From the NCBI GenBank assembly GCA_963972195.1, contig CAXATH010000001.1:186001-250000 (forward strand): DNA of 64,000 nt, read 5' to 3'. Below, piece after piece: positions 37,206-46,833 of this stretch. The notes beneath the pieces were generated by a model. It searched no databases. It had not been told where the DNA came from and worked only from the letters and a program-made list of their open reading frames with translations. Made by a program: the position numbers and the translations under genes. Source of the DNA: Litorimonas sp963972195 (lineage in GTDB: Bacteria > Pseudomonadota > Alphaproteobacteria > Caulobacterales > Maricaulaceae). Each line of letters opens with the position of its first letter. The first letter of the stretch is position 1.

Positions 37206-37254
37206 GTACTGACCTCAAATCATCGAGCTGAATTTTCGTTCAACCAATAACATA

Positions 37255-37266
37255 TTAACGCGTTAA
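37255..37266. promoter_or_regulatory. Perfect 12-bp palindrome TTAACGCGTTAA in a divergent promoter region
   Basis: TTAACGCGTTAA is fully self-complementary. It ends ten bases before the ATG of the UDG-fold gene and lies about 50 bp upstream of kbl. Its position would suit an operator, but no regulator is identified, and AT-flanked palindromes of this length can occur by chance. Confidence 0.35.
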
Positions 37267-37275
37267 ACCAGAGCT

Positions 37276-37926
37276 ATGACATCAGTTTCCCAAAATAATT
37301 TGCCTCTTAACCCTAATACGGATGCCTTATTGGATACAATTCGCCGCTGTGAAGTCTGTGCCCATTCCAATCCGCCTTTGCCTGTTACGCCAAACCCCAT
37401 TGTGCGGGGGACTAAAAAATCTAAAATTCGTATTATCAGCCAAGCCCCAGGCACTTTGGCTCATGCCAGCTCGGTTCCATTCAACGATCCCTCCGGCAAA
37501 CGACTTAGAGACTGGCTCGGCGTAGACGAAACGGCTTTCTATAATCCCGATTTTTTTGCCATAACGCCCATGGGATTCTGCTTTCCGGGTCAGGATAAAA
37601 ATGGCGGAGACCTTCCACCCAGAAAAGAATGCGCTCCGCTCTGGCAAGATCCTCTCACCAAAGCACTACCGAATATTGAGCTCATGCTTCTCGTCGGCAT
37701 GTATGCGGTGAAAAGCTATCTTGGCCCCAAAATGGAACGCAATCTTACGGAGACTGTGAGGAAATGGTCAAGTTTTGGTCCCAGTCTCATGCCTCTCCCG
37801 CACCCGAGCTGGCGTAATAATGCCTGGATAAAGAAACATGAGTGGTTCGCAGAAGAACTCGTCGAGCTAAAACGGCGCGTTGGGGAGATTATCGGCGAGG
37901 AGAACACGAAATCGCGAGAGACTTGA
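37276..37926 (+). CDS. Uracil-DNA glycosylase superfamily protein of unproven activity
   Basis: The 216-residue protein has a motif-1-like IISQAPGTLAHASSVPFNDPSGKRL-type segment, AITPMGFCFPGQD, and a motif-2-like PLPHPSWRNN. The segment GQAPGxxxHxxxxPFNDPSG is typical of a widespread branch of UDG-fold proteins often annotated only as uracil-DNA glycosylase family. An N-terminal pair of cysteines (IRRCEVCAHSN) recalls half of an iron-sulfur site. It differs from the UDGb at 26070. Its last 60 bases overlap the 3' end of convergent pbpC. Confidence 0.78.
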   Translation: MTSVSQNNLPLNPNTDALLDTIRRCEVCAHSNPPLPVTPNPIVRGTKKSKIRIISQAPGTLAHASSVPFNDPSGKRLRDWLGVDETAFYNPDFFAITPMGFCFPGQDKNGGDLPPRKECAPLWQDPLTKALPNIELMLLVGMYAVKSYLGPKMERNLTETVRKWSSFGPSLMPLPHPSWRNNAWIKKHEWFAEELVELKRRVGEIIGEENTKSRET

Positions 37927-39906
37927 ACGTCCATCACTATCGACGACCTTCAAAGTATAAAATCCTGCTGATTTCGGTTCGAATGTAGCCGCGCCATATT
38001 GAGCGTCCAATATTTCTCCATCCACGTAGAACCGTAAGGTTTTTGAAGATTGAGCTCTAAGCCTTAAATCTTTCCGGCTATTTCGAATAAGCACTTCGCT
38101 TCCATCGGACGGAAAAGAAATTTGGGGACCCGCATCCAAGGATGTTTTGAATGCCTTACTTTCTCGAATGTGATTGTCCACTATCCTAAGAGGTCTAGCA
38201 GAGCGATCCATAAGACTATCGAAAACATCAAAGAGTAAGGGAGCCGCGGACTCGCGGCCTGTCTCGCCTGGACGCGGGGCTCCGTCGGGCCGGCCCACCC
38301 AAACTACAATTGTATGATCTGCAGTATAACCTGCTGCCCAACTATCTCGTGCGCCATAAGACGTCCCTGTTTTATAAGCGATAGCTGACCGGCTTTGGGA
38401 CAAATGGCCCGGTAATCGTCCTTGCGGCGGTGTCGCCGAGGTTAGAACTTTGGTGATTTTTTGAACCGTTTCAGACGGTAAAATTTGCACGCCTCTAGCT
38501 TCTCGAGGCTGCTCAAGCTCCCAGTTTAGCGATTTGGCGACGCCGTCATTGGCGAGAGCCGTGTAAAGCGTCGCAAGGTCAACTGCCGTCATACCGGCCC
38601 CGCCCAGCGCTAAAGACAAGCCGCTATCTTCCTGGCGATATTTCGGCAGACGGGGAATAGCTCCTGCCGAAGTCAAAAGCGCTTCAAACCGGGCCGACCC
38701 AACCTGATCAAGGGCCGCGACAGCCGGGACATTCAAAGAGTGCTTCAAGGCATCCTGCAATCTCACCTTGCCATGATACTGCCGATTAAAGTTTTCCGGT
38801 TGATAGGCGCCGAAACGTGTCGGAGCATCACGTATAGTGCTGTTCATAGAGGCCTGTCCGTCGCTTATAGCCAGTCCATATATAAAGGGCTTGAGCGTCG
38901 ACCCTGGAGAGCGAACGGCGCGGGTCAGATCAAGCCAGCCGCCCTCATGGTCTCGCGCACCTGCTGTGACCTGCGCGACAACATTTCGGGTCTTATTTTC
39001 AACGACCAGTATGGAAGCGTTCACGGCGCGATCTTGACCTTCCAAAGCGTGATTGAGAACGCGATGGGCAGAATCTTGAATTTTAGGGTCAATATAGCTG
39101 TGAACGTCCCGTTTTCGGGCGGAAAGAAGCGGTGCGCCGATATCTGCATCTGACGGAAAGTTATGCATTAGGTGTGGCACTGGCACGTTCATGGCTTCAC
39201 GGGCCAATTGTTCCGTCAGAACGCCCTCTTTAACCAGTTTCGAGAGAATACGGTCGCGCCCTGCTTTCGCCGCTACAGGGTGCCGGTCAGGACGGCGGGC
39301 TTCCGGAGCTTGCGGCAAAGAAATTAGCAGCGCGATTTCATTCCAAGTCAGCTGCTTCGGCAGTTTTTCGAAATACCGCCAACTAGCCGCTTCAACTCCC
39401 TGAATATTACCGCCATAAGAAATACGGGTCAGATATTGTTCAAGAATTTCGTCTTTGGAAAAAACCAATTCGTATTTCAAGGCGGCAAGGCTCTCAATGA
39501 CTTTCGATGTAAAGACACGGGGACGCGGTTTATATTGCCGAACGAGTTGCATCGTAAGGGTTGACGCACCCGATTTAGCCGCTCCTGAGCTATACCAAGT
39601 TTTGAGCGCCCGCCCTATGGCCGGGACGTCCACACCGCTATGCGAATAAAAGCGGGCATCTTCTATGACGAGAAGCGCGCGGATGAAATTCGGATCGATT
39701 TCTTCTAATTTGGGGGTGAATCGCCAATAATTGTCAGCCGTCGAGTAGCGCGCCAAAACCTGATCATTTTGATCGTAGATCGTGGTGGCGGTCTGAGCCC
39801 GGATATCATCAGATGTGATAGGAAACGCGAATAGCCCTATTACGCCGACCCAAGCTGCCGCGAGACCAAGGCGTAACCATCTCGGATATTTCACCCGACT
39901 CCGCAT
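37867..39906 (-). CDS. pbpC: Penicillin-binding protein 1C (bifunctional glycosyltransferase/transpeptidase)
   Basis: Peptidoglycan synthase anchored by an N-terminal helix (about residues 12-30). The 679 residues show the GT51 domain (VIEDARFYSHSGVD, ASTLTMQLVRQ, QYLTRISYGGNIQG), then the transpeptidase with RSPGSTLKPFIYGLAI (SxxK, near residue 340), SLNVPAV (SxN) and YKTGTSYGARD (KTG). A C-terminal BiPBP_C-type beta domain follows (GPQISFPSDGSEVL). The start shares one base with the A2M stop (TAATG). PbpC next to an alpha-2-macroglobulin gene is a widespread pairing thought to protect and repair the cell wall. Confidence 0.94.
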   Translation of the reverse strand: MRSRVKYPRWLRLGLAAAWVGVIGLFAFPITSDDIRAQTATTIYDQNDQVLARYSTADNYWRFTPKLEEIDPNFIRALLVIEDARFYSHSGVDVPAIGRALKTWYSSGAAKSGASTLTMQLVRQYKPRPRVFTSKVIESLAALKYELVFSKDEILEQYLTRISYGGNIQGVEAASWRYFEKLPKQLTWNEIALLISLPQAPEARRPDRHPVAAKAGRDRILSKLVKEGVLTEQLAREAMNVPVPHLMHNFPSDADIGAPLLSARKRDVHSYIDPKIQDSAHRVLNHALEGQDRAVNASILVVENKTRNVVAQVTAGARDHEGGWLDLTRAVRSPGSTLKPFIYGLAISDGQASMNSTIRDAPTRFGAYQPENFNRQYHGKVRLQDALKHSLNVPAVAALDQVGSARFEALLTSAGAIPRLPKYRQEDSGLSLALGGAGMTAVDLATLYTALANDGVAKSLNWELEQPREARGVQILPSETVQKITKVLTSATPPQGRLPGHLSQSRSAIAYKTGTSYGARDSWAAGYTADHTIVVWVGRPDGAPRPGETGRESAAPLLFDVFDSLMDRSARPLRIVDNHIRESKAFKTSLDAGPQISFPSDGSEVLIRNSRKDLRLRAQSSKTLRFYVDGEILDAQYGAATFEPKSAGFYTLKVVDSDGRSSLSRFRVLLADNLPNAPF

Positions 39907-42900
39907 TAATTGCTACCGGGGCCTTGGATGATTAATCGTTCGGTTTTTGTGCGGCCATTAAATTCCGGACGGTACATGTCTTCGGCGACAGCGCCCGGAA
40001 AGACGAAATCGCCTTGCGTAACCGCACGGACAATATAAGCGACAGAAATCTGTCCGTCGTCCCAGCGATTTACACGTTCAGACGCAATTAGGCGGTCATC
40101 TCGCATCTCGGCCATATCCAACTCTGTGAGCTTACCCAAGAAACGATAAAGGCCTGTATCTCCGGCTTCTTCCGGCAAGAGAATGGACTCAATCTCGACC
40201 CCGGCTGGTAATAGATCCGCGAGAACTATCATAGCGGATCGTTTTTGCTCGGGGTCGATCGTTACCCGAATGATAGCGCGTTCACCTTTGACGAGTTGGT
40301 TTTCGCTCAGGACCTGCCCGGACATCGAGAACATCCCCTTTTTAACATCATAGCCTTGAGACACGGCGCCGGGGTCGCTGTCAGGTAGTCCGGAGAGAGT
40401 CGCAGAAACCCAAACCGGCTTATCGCCCATATTTTGTATAGTTTGACTTTCAGTAATTGCCTGACCACCCAGAATAATGAAGTGGGAGGCCTTTGATTTG
40501 TTTAGCTCAAGGCCTTGCGTCTTCAATAATATCTCACCTCGTCCAGCGTCCAGAGCGGCAATCATCCGAACCAGATAGGATTGCTCCTGCGTGTTCAAAT
40601 ATTGAGCTTCTTGGGTGGCCGCCGCGATAAGGTTTAAGAGTTCGGAATTTTGATCCGGCCCAATATAGTCATGTGCGACCGCGATCATGGCAGCGGCGTT
40701 TCTCAAATCCGATGCGTAGTAATCGTCTGGATTTCCCGAGCCGTCCCGCTGTTCGTGGGCCAGACTAAAAATTTTATTCGCACGTCTTGTATCGCCAATT
40801 TTTGATAAAGCGGCGCCCAGATAGGTCAGAGCCAAAGGAGACCTTATATCACCGGCATTGTTGTCGGCAAGGTAACGTAAGTCCGGCACATCTACCTCAT
40901 CAGCGAGCGCCAAAACATAATGGGCGTACGCCGCACGTTCAAAGCGTCGTATATCCTGTTCCAAGCCGCCCGAGTTATTCCAGCCATAATTGAAGTTTAG
41001 ATTAAGATTCGTGTATCGACTCGGTTCGGAAATTTTACGGACAGCGGAGAGAGCACGATCCAGCGCATCTTGAGGCACAGCCTGTCCATTTTCTTTTGCT
41101 AGCAACAGGAATTCAGTCACATAAACTTGCAACCACGGTGAAGAATTACCGTCATTCACTCGCCAGAGACCAAACGCGCCTTCCGCGTCCTGACGGGCCA
41201 CAAGTCGTTTGATGGCCAGGTCAATCCGGGCGTGTCTCTGTTCTTCACTCAGCCCGTCAATTCCGCCGAGTTGATTAACGAAGAGGAGCGGCATTGCCGT
41301 GCTCGCCGTTTGTTCGGTGCAGCCATAAGGATAGACGGAAAGAGCATTTAAGTAAGTTTGCGCGTCCAGGCCCGGGAGGTTGGACACCGAAAGAGTTACA
41401 TCCGTGGCTTCCAAGATATAGCCGTCACGGTTGAGAGACGAAAGCGTATAAGTTTGATTAGGCGCAAGCTCAGTCAGCCGTTTCGTCACTTGCGGGCGAT
41501 AGGGAGAGCGCGTCTCGATCTGCCGCTCATTTGTACGCGCATAACCGTCCGGGCCGGCCACATTCAAAATGAAGTCCGAGATGCCCAGGCCATCAGCCGC
41601 AATTGGGATTGTCACGTCGCGGCGCTCATCCCGAGCCAGGCTGAAATTCGTCGCGTCTTTTGATGTGAGCGTTGAAACTGGCGTGACTGAGTAATCCCCC
41701 ACAGGCCCGTCCAGGTTGTCTAGGCTGACCGTGGCAAAGCCTGTATCCCCCGGCGCGAGGAAACGCGGCAGGCCAACCGTCAGCGGAACAGGGTCGCGCA
41801 CCGTTAAGTCTTGCTCTCCACTCCCGACAGCGGATTTGGACCAAGCCGTCGCCATGAGCCTAAGCTGCCCCTGGAAGTCAGGGATTTCCAAAGCAATAAC
41901 GGTTTGGCCATTTTTCACCTTCACAGGCCCATGATAGAGCGCCACGGTTTGGGTCGGCACAACGCTGAGGCCTGCCCCTCCTAGGCTGTCCCCGCCTTGC
42001 GGCAGGATAGCCGCTGTTCCGAGATTGGGGTTTAAGAGCCGCGCATAATCATCCCGCACTTCAAGACCGAAAGCTTTTTTACCATAAAGATACTTTGCTG
42101 CATCGGGACTTTCATATTGGGTGAGTTGCAAAATACCTTCATCGACAGCAGCCAGGCTGACCCAGGCCTGTTCGCCTTTTGGAATGTTTGCGACTTGGAC
42201 AGCTACTTCATAGGTCTGGCGGGGTTCAATTATCGCATCCGTCTCAAACGTGACAGCGAGAGTCTGATCCGAACGGTCAAGAGAAATATAACTCATACCG
42301 GCCGCACGGTGTTGAATGGACTTACCGTTTTTGTCCTCCGGCGTATAAAGCGTCAGCATGGCATAAACGCTATCGCCCCAGCTTTTGTCGAAAGTAAATG
42401 TGAGGTCTGACTCTCCCTCCGGTAGAATGACATTTTGAATGGATTGAACGGTTTCATTCGCAACCACGAAATCCCCAACACCAGCGTAAGGCGAATTTAC
42501 AGAGAGCGTCACGCTCTGACCTGGGCTGACCTTTTCTTCGATCTTGCCCATAACAATGCGGTCTGGCGCGTCAACTCCGCTACCAGGCCTCGCCCATCCG
42601 ACATTAAAGCGGAGCGCAGCTTTATGACCGCCAGGCCCTATGGCCTCGAGACGATATTGACCACTTGGCAGTTTTCTTGACCACGTAGCCGGCGCAGCTT
42701 TCGTTTCTATTTCGCCGTCGAAAAGCGCGATGTCTGAGACATCTTTGCGATACCGCCACTCGCCATTTTCTCGGTACCACTGAAAATCGTGAATTTCTTC
42801 GTAGAGAGTCCAATTCAGCGAACTGTCAATGGCTTCACCCGACGCGGACACATTGACGAGATCAATAGTGACGGGCGCATTACGGCTCGCATAATCTCCC

Positions 42901-44843
42901 TCAAAACCTGTTTTGAAACCGATATAGCTTTCTTGAGATCGCAAAGGCACATATAGAGTCTTGCGCACAAATCGTCCACCCGGCTCCGCCACGCCGGAGG
43001 TCACCATTAACCGCAAGGGGTAGCTCGACGCTATATCCTGACCGGAAAGGTCGACAGGCAGGGTTAGCTGCCCATTGTCATCTGTGACACCTGTGCCAAT
43101 CTCTATAATACGTTCTTCGAAAGTCTCTTGGGTATCGCCAAAATTGAAGCCCTTATAGTTTTTGAACGGCTCATTTTCGATTTGAACACGGGCTTCGGCT
43201 TCTGCCTCAAGTGATGCGCCTGGCGCGCCGTAAAGAAAGTCGGCTTGAAGAGTGAGGGAACTTTTCGCCTCTCCCGTTAAACGCTCATCGGCTATATTGC
43301 TTACGAGTTTAAGTTTCTGCGGAACGAAGTCTTGCACATCAAACCGAACGCGTTTTTCAGTCTCCATGCCCTCTGGCCGCAGAGCCATGGTCCAGACACC
43401 TCTCGGGGCATCCGCTGGTAAGTCGTAATTTACCGCAAGAGCGCCGGCCATATCCCGGTTTTGATAAGTCTGCTCAAATGCTATGCCGCCATCCGGTTTT
43501 GTGAGGGTTAGCTTGACCGGGCGGTCAAACCGGGCCTCGCCTTTTCCTCCGCGTAAAAGCGCTGTGAGGTAAACAGTTTCTCCCGGGCGATAGACCCCGC
43601 GTTCCGTATAGGCAAAAACATCAATCGGGCTTTGCGACGTGCGGCCTTCAACGTCATAGGCCGTCATATCAAGTGGGCTACGGGACAAATCCAGCATAAC
43701 AAAATCATTATTCGGGCCGTAAGCCAATATCATTTTCGGGGCTATATTACCCTCTCCGCGAAGCAAAGCGGAGGGGAAAGATGCGCGTCCATCAGCGCTC
43801 GTTTTTACGGATCCCAACAGGTCGTTATTTCGAGCAATCAGATCAAGACGGACGTTTCCAATGAGTTCTGCGGTTTTGAGTGACCTCACATTGACATGCA
43901 TTTCGTCGGCGCCCGTATAGCTCGTCAGCGCCATGTCGGTGGACACAATCCAGCGCCAGGCCTGAGCGACCCGGTTGTCGCTTTCCTTTTCAGTCGCGCG
44001 CTTGGCCGTCACGATATAGGCCCCATAATCGAGGTCTTTTGTGATTTCCTGGAGTGGGAAGATAGTTTTTACGGCAATGTTGGACTCGTTTGCGACGTCC
44101 AACTCGCCCGACCAAACTTCGACTTTTTCCTCCCAAGCCTCATAACCATAGCTATATTCCCCTTCCAGAGATTGGGAGCCAGCATTAGGTTCTGTCTGGC
44201 TGAGAATGCGGTGATTGACGCGCTCAACAGTAATTTCAAGCGCTTCGACATTAACTGTCTCTATGGAAAGGCCGCCTGTTTCGGTTTTAGGCAGAATAAT
44301 TCCATTATCTGTGAAACCCACAAAGGCAGGTTTATCTCCGAAAGAGACTGTCACATTCTGATCTGCGCCAAGAACAAGATCGGCCACATCCGACGGCAGG
44401 CCTTCTTTAAGCGTCAGATTATATTCCGTGTCAAAAGACAGGCCGCCGACGCACAGCGACTTTCCGCGTACAGATAGCGCTATAGGTTGGTCGGGCGCGA
44501 TATCGATATAGGGACGGAGTTCAACTTCCTGTTCTTGCGCAATGGGGCGATTGAATTCAAGACAGGCATTTAAGCGGCCATTGGCGGTTTCATCTGCATA
44601 CCAACGCACATACCGAAAAATAGACGTTGTAGGGTTGCTGGATAACGTCTCTTTTTCTGTTTGCGAATTGCTATCAGAGGAAGGTTGAATCTCAATTCCT
44701 GAAGAGCTTGAGTTCTTACTTGATGCGGGGCCGTCTCCCCCTATTCCGCCTGAAGGGTAGAGTGCGTAGCCCATCCACCCCGCCAGAGCAAAAGTGCCGA
44801 TCCCGGCGAGCGTTGCGAAAATTCCCGTTAATTTGCTTTGCAT
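39906..44843 (-). CDS. Bacterial alpha-2-macroglobulin (YfhM-type) with thioester site
   Basis: A 1645-residue periplasmic protease trap. The thioester motif is YGCTEQTAS with Cys at about residue 1175, so covalent capture of attacking proteases is possible. MG-type beta domains occupy residues about 200-1000 (for example VFAYTERGVYRPGETVYLTAL), the A2M domain has AWVSLAAVDEGILQLTQY, and a C-terminal alpha/alpha toroid and receptor-like domain follow. The N-terminus is a membrane helix (LTGIFATLAGIGTFALAGWMGY) without a lipobox cysteine, so it is probably anchored in the inner membrane by this helix, unlike lipoprotein YfhM. It precedes pbpC and is coupled to it. Confidence 0.93.
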   Translation of the reverse strand: MQSKLTGIFATLAGIGTFALAGWMGYALYPSGGIGGDGPASSKNSSSSGIEIQPSSDSNSQTEKETLSSNPTTSIFRYVRWYADETANGRLNACLEFNRPIAQEQEVELRPYIDIAPDQPIALSVRGKSLCVGGLSFDTEYNLTLKEGLPSDVADLVLGADQNVTVSFGDKPAFVGFTDNGIILPKTETGGLSIETVNVEALEITVERVNHRILSQTEPNAGSQSLEGEYSYGYEAWEEKVEVWSGELDVANESNIAVKTIFPLQEITKDLDYGAYIVTAKRATEKESDNRVAQAWRWIVSTDMALTSYTGADEMHVNVRSLKTAELIGNVRLDLIARNNDLLGSVKTSADGRASFPSALLRGEGNIAPKMILAYGPNNDFVMLDLSRSPLDMTAYDVEGRTSQSPIDVFAYTERGVYRPGETVYLTALLRGGKGEARFDRPVKLTLTKPDGGIAFEQTYQNRDMAGALAVNYDLPADAPRGVWTMALRPEGMETEKRVRFDVQDFVPQKLKLVSNIADERLTGEAKSSLTLQADFLYGAPGASLEAEAEARVQIENEPFKNYKGFNFGDTQETFEERIIEIGTGVTDDNGQLTLPVDLSGQDIASSYPLRLMVTSGVAEPGGRFVRKTLYVPLRSQESYIGFKTGFEGDYASRNAPVTIDLVNVSASGEAIDSSLNWTLYEEIHDFQWYRENGEWRYRKDVSDIALFDGEIETKAAPATWSRKLPSGQYRLEAIGPGGHKAALRFNVGWARPGSGVDAPDRIVMGKIEEKVSPGQSVTLSVNSPYAGVGDFVVANETVQSIQNVILPEGESDLTFTFDKSWGDSVYAMLTLYTPEDKNGKSIQHRAAGMSYISLDRSDQTLAVTFETDAIIEPRQTYEVAVQVANIPKGEQAWVSLAAVDEGILQLTQYESPDAAKYLYGKKAFGLEVRDDYARLLNPNLGTAAILPQGGDSLGGAGLSVVPTQTVALYHGPVKVKNGQTVIALEIPDFQGQLRLMATAWSKSAVGSGEQDLTVRDPVPLTVGLPRFLAPGDTGFATVSLDNLDGPVGDYSVTPVSTLTSKDATNFSLARDERRDVTIPIAADGLGISDFILNVAGPDGYARTNERQIETRSPYRPQVTKRLTELAPNQTYTLSSLNRDGYILEATDVTLSVSNLPGLDAQTYLNALSVYPYGCTEQTASTAMPLLFVNQLGGIDGLSEEQRHARIDLAIKRLVARQDAEGAFGLWRVNDGNSSPWLQVYVTEFLLLAKENGQAVPQDALDRALSAVRKISEPSRYTNLNLNFNYGWNNSGGLEQDIRRFERAAYAHYVLALADEVDVPDLRYLADNNAGDIRSPLALTYLGAALSKIGDTRRANKIFSLAHEQRDGSGNPDDYYASDLRNAAAMIAVAHDYIGPDQNSELLNLIAAATQEAQYLNTQEQSYLVRMIAALDAGRGEILLKTQGLELNKSKASHFIILGGQAITESQTIQNMGDKPVWVSATLSGLPDSDPGAVSQGYDVKKGMFSMSGQVLSENQLVKGERAIIRVTIDPEQKRSAMIVLADLLPAGVEIESILLPEEAGDTGLYRFLGKLTELDMAEMRDDRLIASERVNRWDDGQISVAYIVRAVTQGDFVFPGAVAEDMYRPEFNGRTKTERLIIQGPGSN

Positions 44844-44981
44844 GAGGCACCCTTCTTTGTTGTCTGTACATTACGAGAGTTCATGTCCGAACTGTGTCGC
44901 GGGTTTGACAATTTACGGGTTTTTTAGCGGAAGTTGTGCGCCAAGGCGAGACGGATTTCGACCGACGCAATCACTAAGTGC

Positions 44982-45365
44982 CTAGTGTCTTCGCATATCG
45001 TTCAAAGTTTGACGATATTCCCAGCGTTGAATTTCTGCCAAGGTTCTTGATATTCGGAATTCAATATCTTGTACCGCGACCTGACGCGCTCCAGCAGACC
45101 TCTTTTCACCTATCAGACCTTCTGCGCGTTCGCACCTTTCCGCCAGGGCTCGCGCCCCGACCGCACGCGCCGACCCTTTTAAGGAATGCACTACGGACGC
45201 CCATGTGTCGTCATCGGCGTCTGATGTCAGCGCCCTGCCCCACATTTCAGTCTGGTGTTTAAACAAACCAAAAACTTCACGCGTGAGATCAATATCGCCC
45301 TGAACATAAAGATTCAAATGATCGAAATCGATCTCAGTTTCCGACTCTGAAGGAGTGTTTGTCAT
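44982..45365 (-). CDS. Hpt (histidine phosphotransfer) domain protein
   Basis: The 127-residue, mostly helical protein carries the phosphorylatable histidine in SVVHSLKGSARAVGA near residue 64, the HxLKGSA signature of Hpt domains, followed by LAERCERAEGLIG. It would relay phosphate between a hybrid histidine kinase and a response regulator. No kinase or regulator is adjacent, so it acts with partners elsewhere. It stands alone between the A2M gene and the divergent CPBP protease. Confidence 0.85.
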   Translation of the reverse strand: MTNTPSESETEIDFDHLNLYVQGDIDLTREVFGLFKHQTEMWGRALTSDADDDTWASVVHSLKGSARAVGARALAERCERAEGLIGEKRSAGARQVAVQDIEFRISRTLAEIQRWEYRQTLNDMRRH

Positions 45366-45417
45366 TTTGATAGTTTAACGGCATATAAGATTCGAAACAG
45401 CTAAATTTTGAGACCCC

Positions 45418-46557
45418 ATGCAATATTTCAAACATACCCACCAGAATGGCCTTTCCAAATGGTGGAGCTGGGTATTTGTCTTCTGGCTGACCTTTCTCGG
45501 ATGGATCGCCGCCCAGCTTTTTCTGACAAGCCCGCTTATACCGATTGCACAGGAAATAGACCCGGAGTTAGGCCAGGCCTTCATTGATAGCTCTGCTGCC
45601 ATGTTCGAGGACGTGAATATGGCAGTTATAGGTCTTGCCGCACTTCTCTTTGTGGCCAGCACCGCTCTAGGCTTGACCTTCTCAATAGTGGGCCTTCTCT
45701 CGACCAGCTCGTCTGCGAAGGTTTTCGGCGTTCTTGGCGGTATAGCGATCGCCCTATCCCTTATTTGCGTCATATTACTATCACCATTGGCATCGTCTCC
45801 GGATGGTACGGAAGTCTTAAATCGCCTGCTAGCGCAGAGCCCCTTATCTTATGCTTTGGTGCTTTTGACCTTTCCGGCGTCTCTCGTGATGCTCTATATC
45901 GGGCAAAAATTTATCCATAAGAGAACAATTCTATCCCTGCACACAGCGTTTTCTAAATTTCGTTTCGGTCGAGCCTTTCAAGCCGTTATGGTCACATGGG
46001 TCGTGCTCGGTAGCCTCGCTTTTATCTTGAATTCTCTGGGCATTACTCCGCTAAGCTACAGTTTTGATGCCTCGCGCTTCTTTATTTACGCAGCAATATC
46101 TTTGGCACTTATTCCACTACAATCGGCAACCGAGGAAATCGTTTTTCGCGGATATCTTAATCAGGCCGTAGAAAATTTAACGCGAAACAAATGGGTCGCT
46201 TTTGTTTTGACGAGCCTGCTTTTCATGGCAATGCACCTTGCGAACCCCGAAGCTCTATCAGGCGCGGAAGCCGGAATTCTGCCGATTGTCATGAGCGGAT
46301 ATTTCTTTTTCGGCTTCGCCGCCTGTCTTTTAGTCTGGATGGACGACGGGCTGGAATCCGCGATTGGTGTTCACGCCGCGAATAATTGCTTTGCGGCCAT
46401 ATTCGTGAATTACGAAAACTCGGTTTTGCCGACACCATCGGTTTTCCAAATTGAAGCCAATCCGGTTCTCGACAGCTTGCTGACGATCGCAACTCTCTCG
46501 CTTATTCTTATCGGACTATATTTCCTTCGGCCAAAACCTGTCGTCCGAGTGGGGTAA
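45418..46557 (+). CDS. CPBP family intramembrane metalloprotease (CAAX protease-like)
   Basis: The 379-residue polytopic protein has about eight hydrophobic segments. It carries the Abi/CPBP motifs SATEEIVFRGYLNQAV (EExxxR) near residue 245, FMAMHLANPEA (second motif His) near residue 275, and a later VHAANNCFAAIFVN. Bacterial members cleave or process membrane proteins and some give self-immunity to bacteriocins; the target here is unknown. The 3' end overlaps by 50 bases a small convergent gene. Confidence 0.88.
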   Translation: MQYFKHTHQNGLSKWWSWVFVFWLTFLGWIAAQLFLTSPLIPIAQEIDPELGQAFIDSSAAMFEDVNMAVIGLAALLFVASTALGLTFSIVGLLSTSSSAKVFGVLGGIAIALSLICVILLSPLASSPDGTEVLNRLLAQSPLSYALVLLTFPASLVMLYIGQKFIHKRTILSLHTAFSKFRFGRAFQAVMVTWVVLGSLAFILNSLGITPLSYSFDASRFFIYAAISLALIPLQSATEEIVFRGYLNQAVENLTRNKWVAFVLTSLLFMAMHLANPEALSGAEAGILPIVMSGYFFFGFAACLLVWMDDGLESAIGVHAANNCFAAIFVNYENSVLPTPSVFQIEANPVLDSLLTIATLSLILIGLYFLRPKPVVRVG

Positions 46558-46780
46558 GGCGGCAAACCATCCAATTGGGCCGCATGGGATTTGCGAACCA
46601 ACCTTCAGCCCAGCCATTTTGTATGGCGGTCCTTTGAACGGCTGGACTAACGCGTTGTCCTGTCCCGTCAAAGAGAGCCAGACGCCCGTCTTTATGAGAC
46701 AGACCGGATTGCAGCCATATGAAAGCCTCACGCCGGAGCGCGCTATTATTTTGTTTTTCGGAGAGCACAGCCCACCCCAT
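46508..46780 (-). CDS. Small conserved-looking hypothetical protein (90 aa)
   Basis: A 90-residue basic protein with no signal or membrane segment. It resembles a winged-helix-like small protein: EAFIWLQSGLSHKDGRLALF, then VQRTAIQNGWAEGWFANP and NWMVCRLTPLGRQVLAEG, where the last part looks like the wing end of many MarR-like regulators. I start at the ATG at 46780 because AAGG lies five bases upstream; a GTG two codons earlier has no site. It overlaps the CPBP gene tail to tail by 50 bases. Function is not assigned. Confidence 0.6.
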   Translation of the reverse strand: MGWAVLSEKQNNSALRREAFIWLQSGLSHKDGRLALFDGTGQRVSPAVQRTAIQNGWAEGWFANPMRPNWMVCRLTPLGRQVLAEGNIVR

Positions 46781-46833
46781 TTTCACCTTAGGGATTATCG
46801 GTCTTCGCCGCTTTCCCCTGACAAGGGAAGCTG

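Noticed and set aside
43896..44477. 193-codon open frame on the plus strand
   Set aside because: Antisense shadow of the A2M gene, whose motifs and length are certain.
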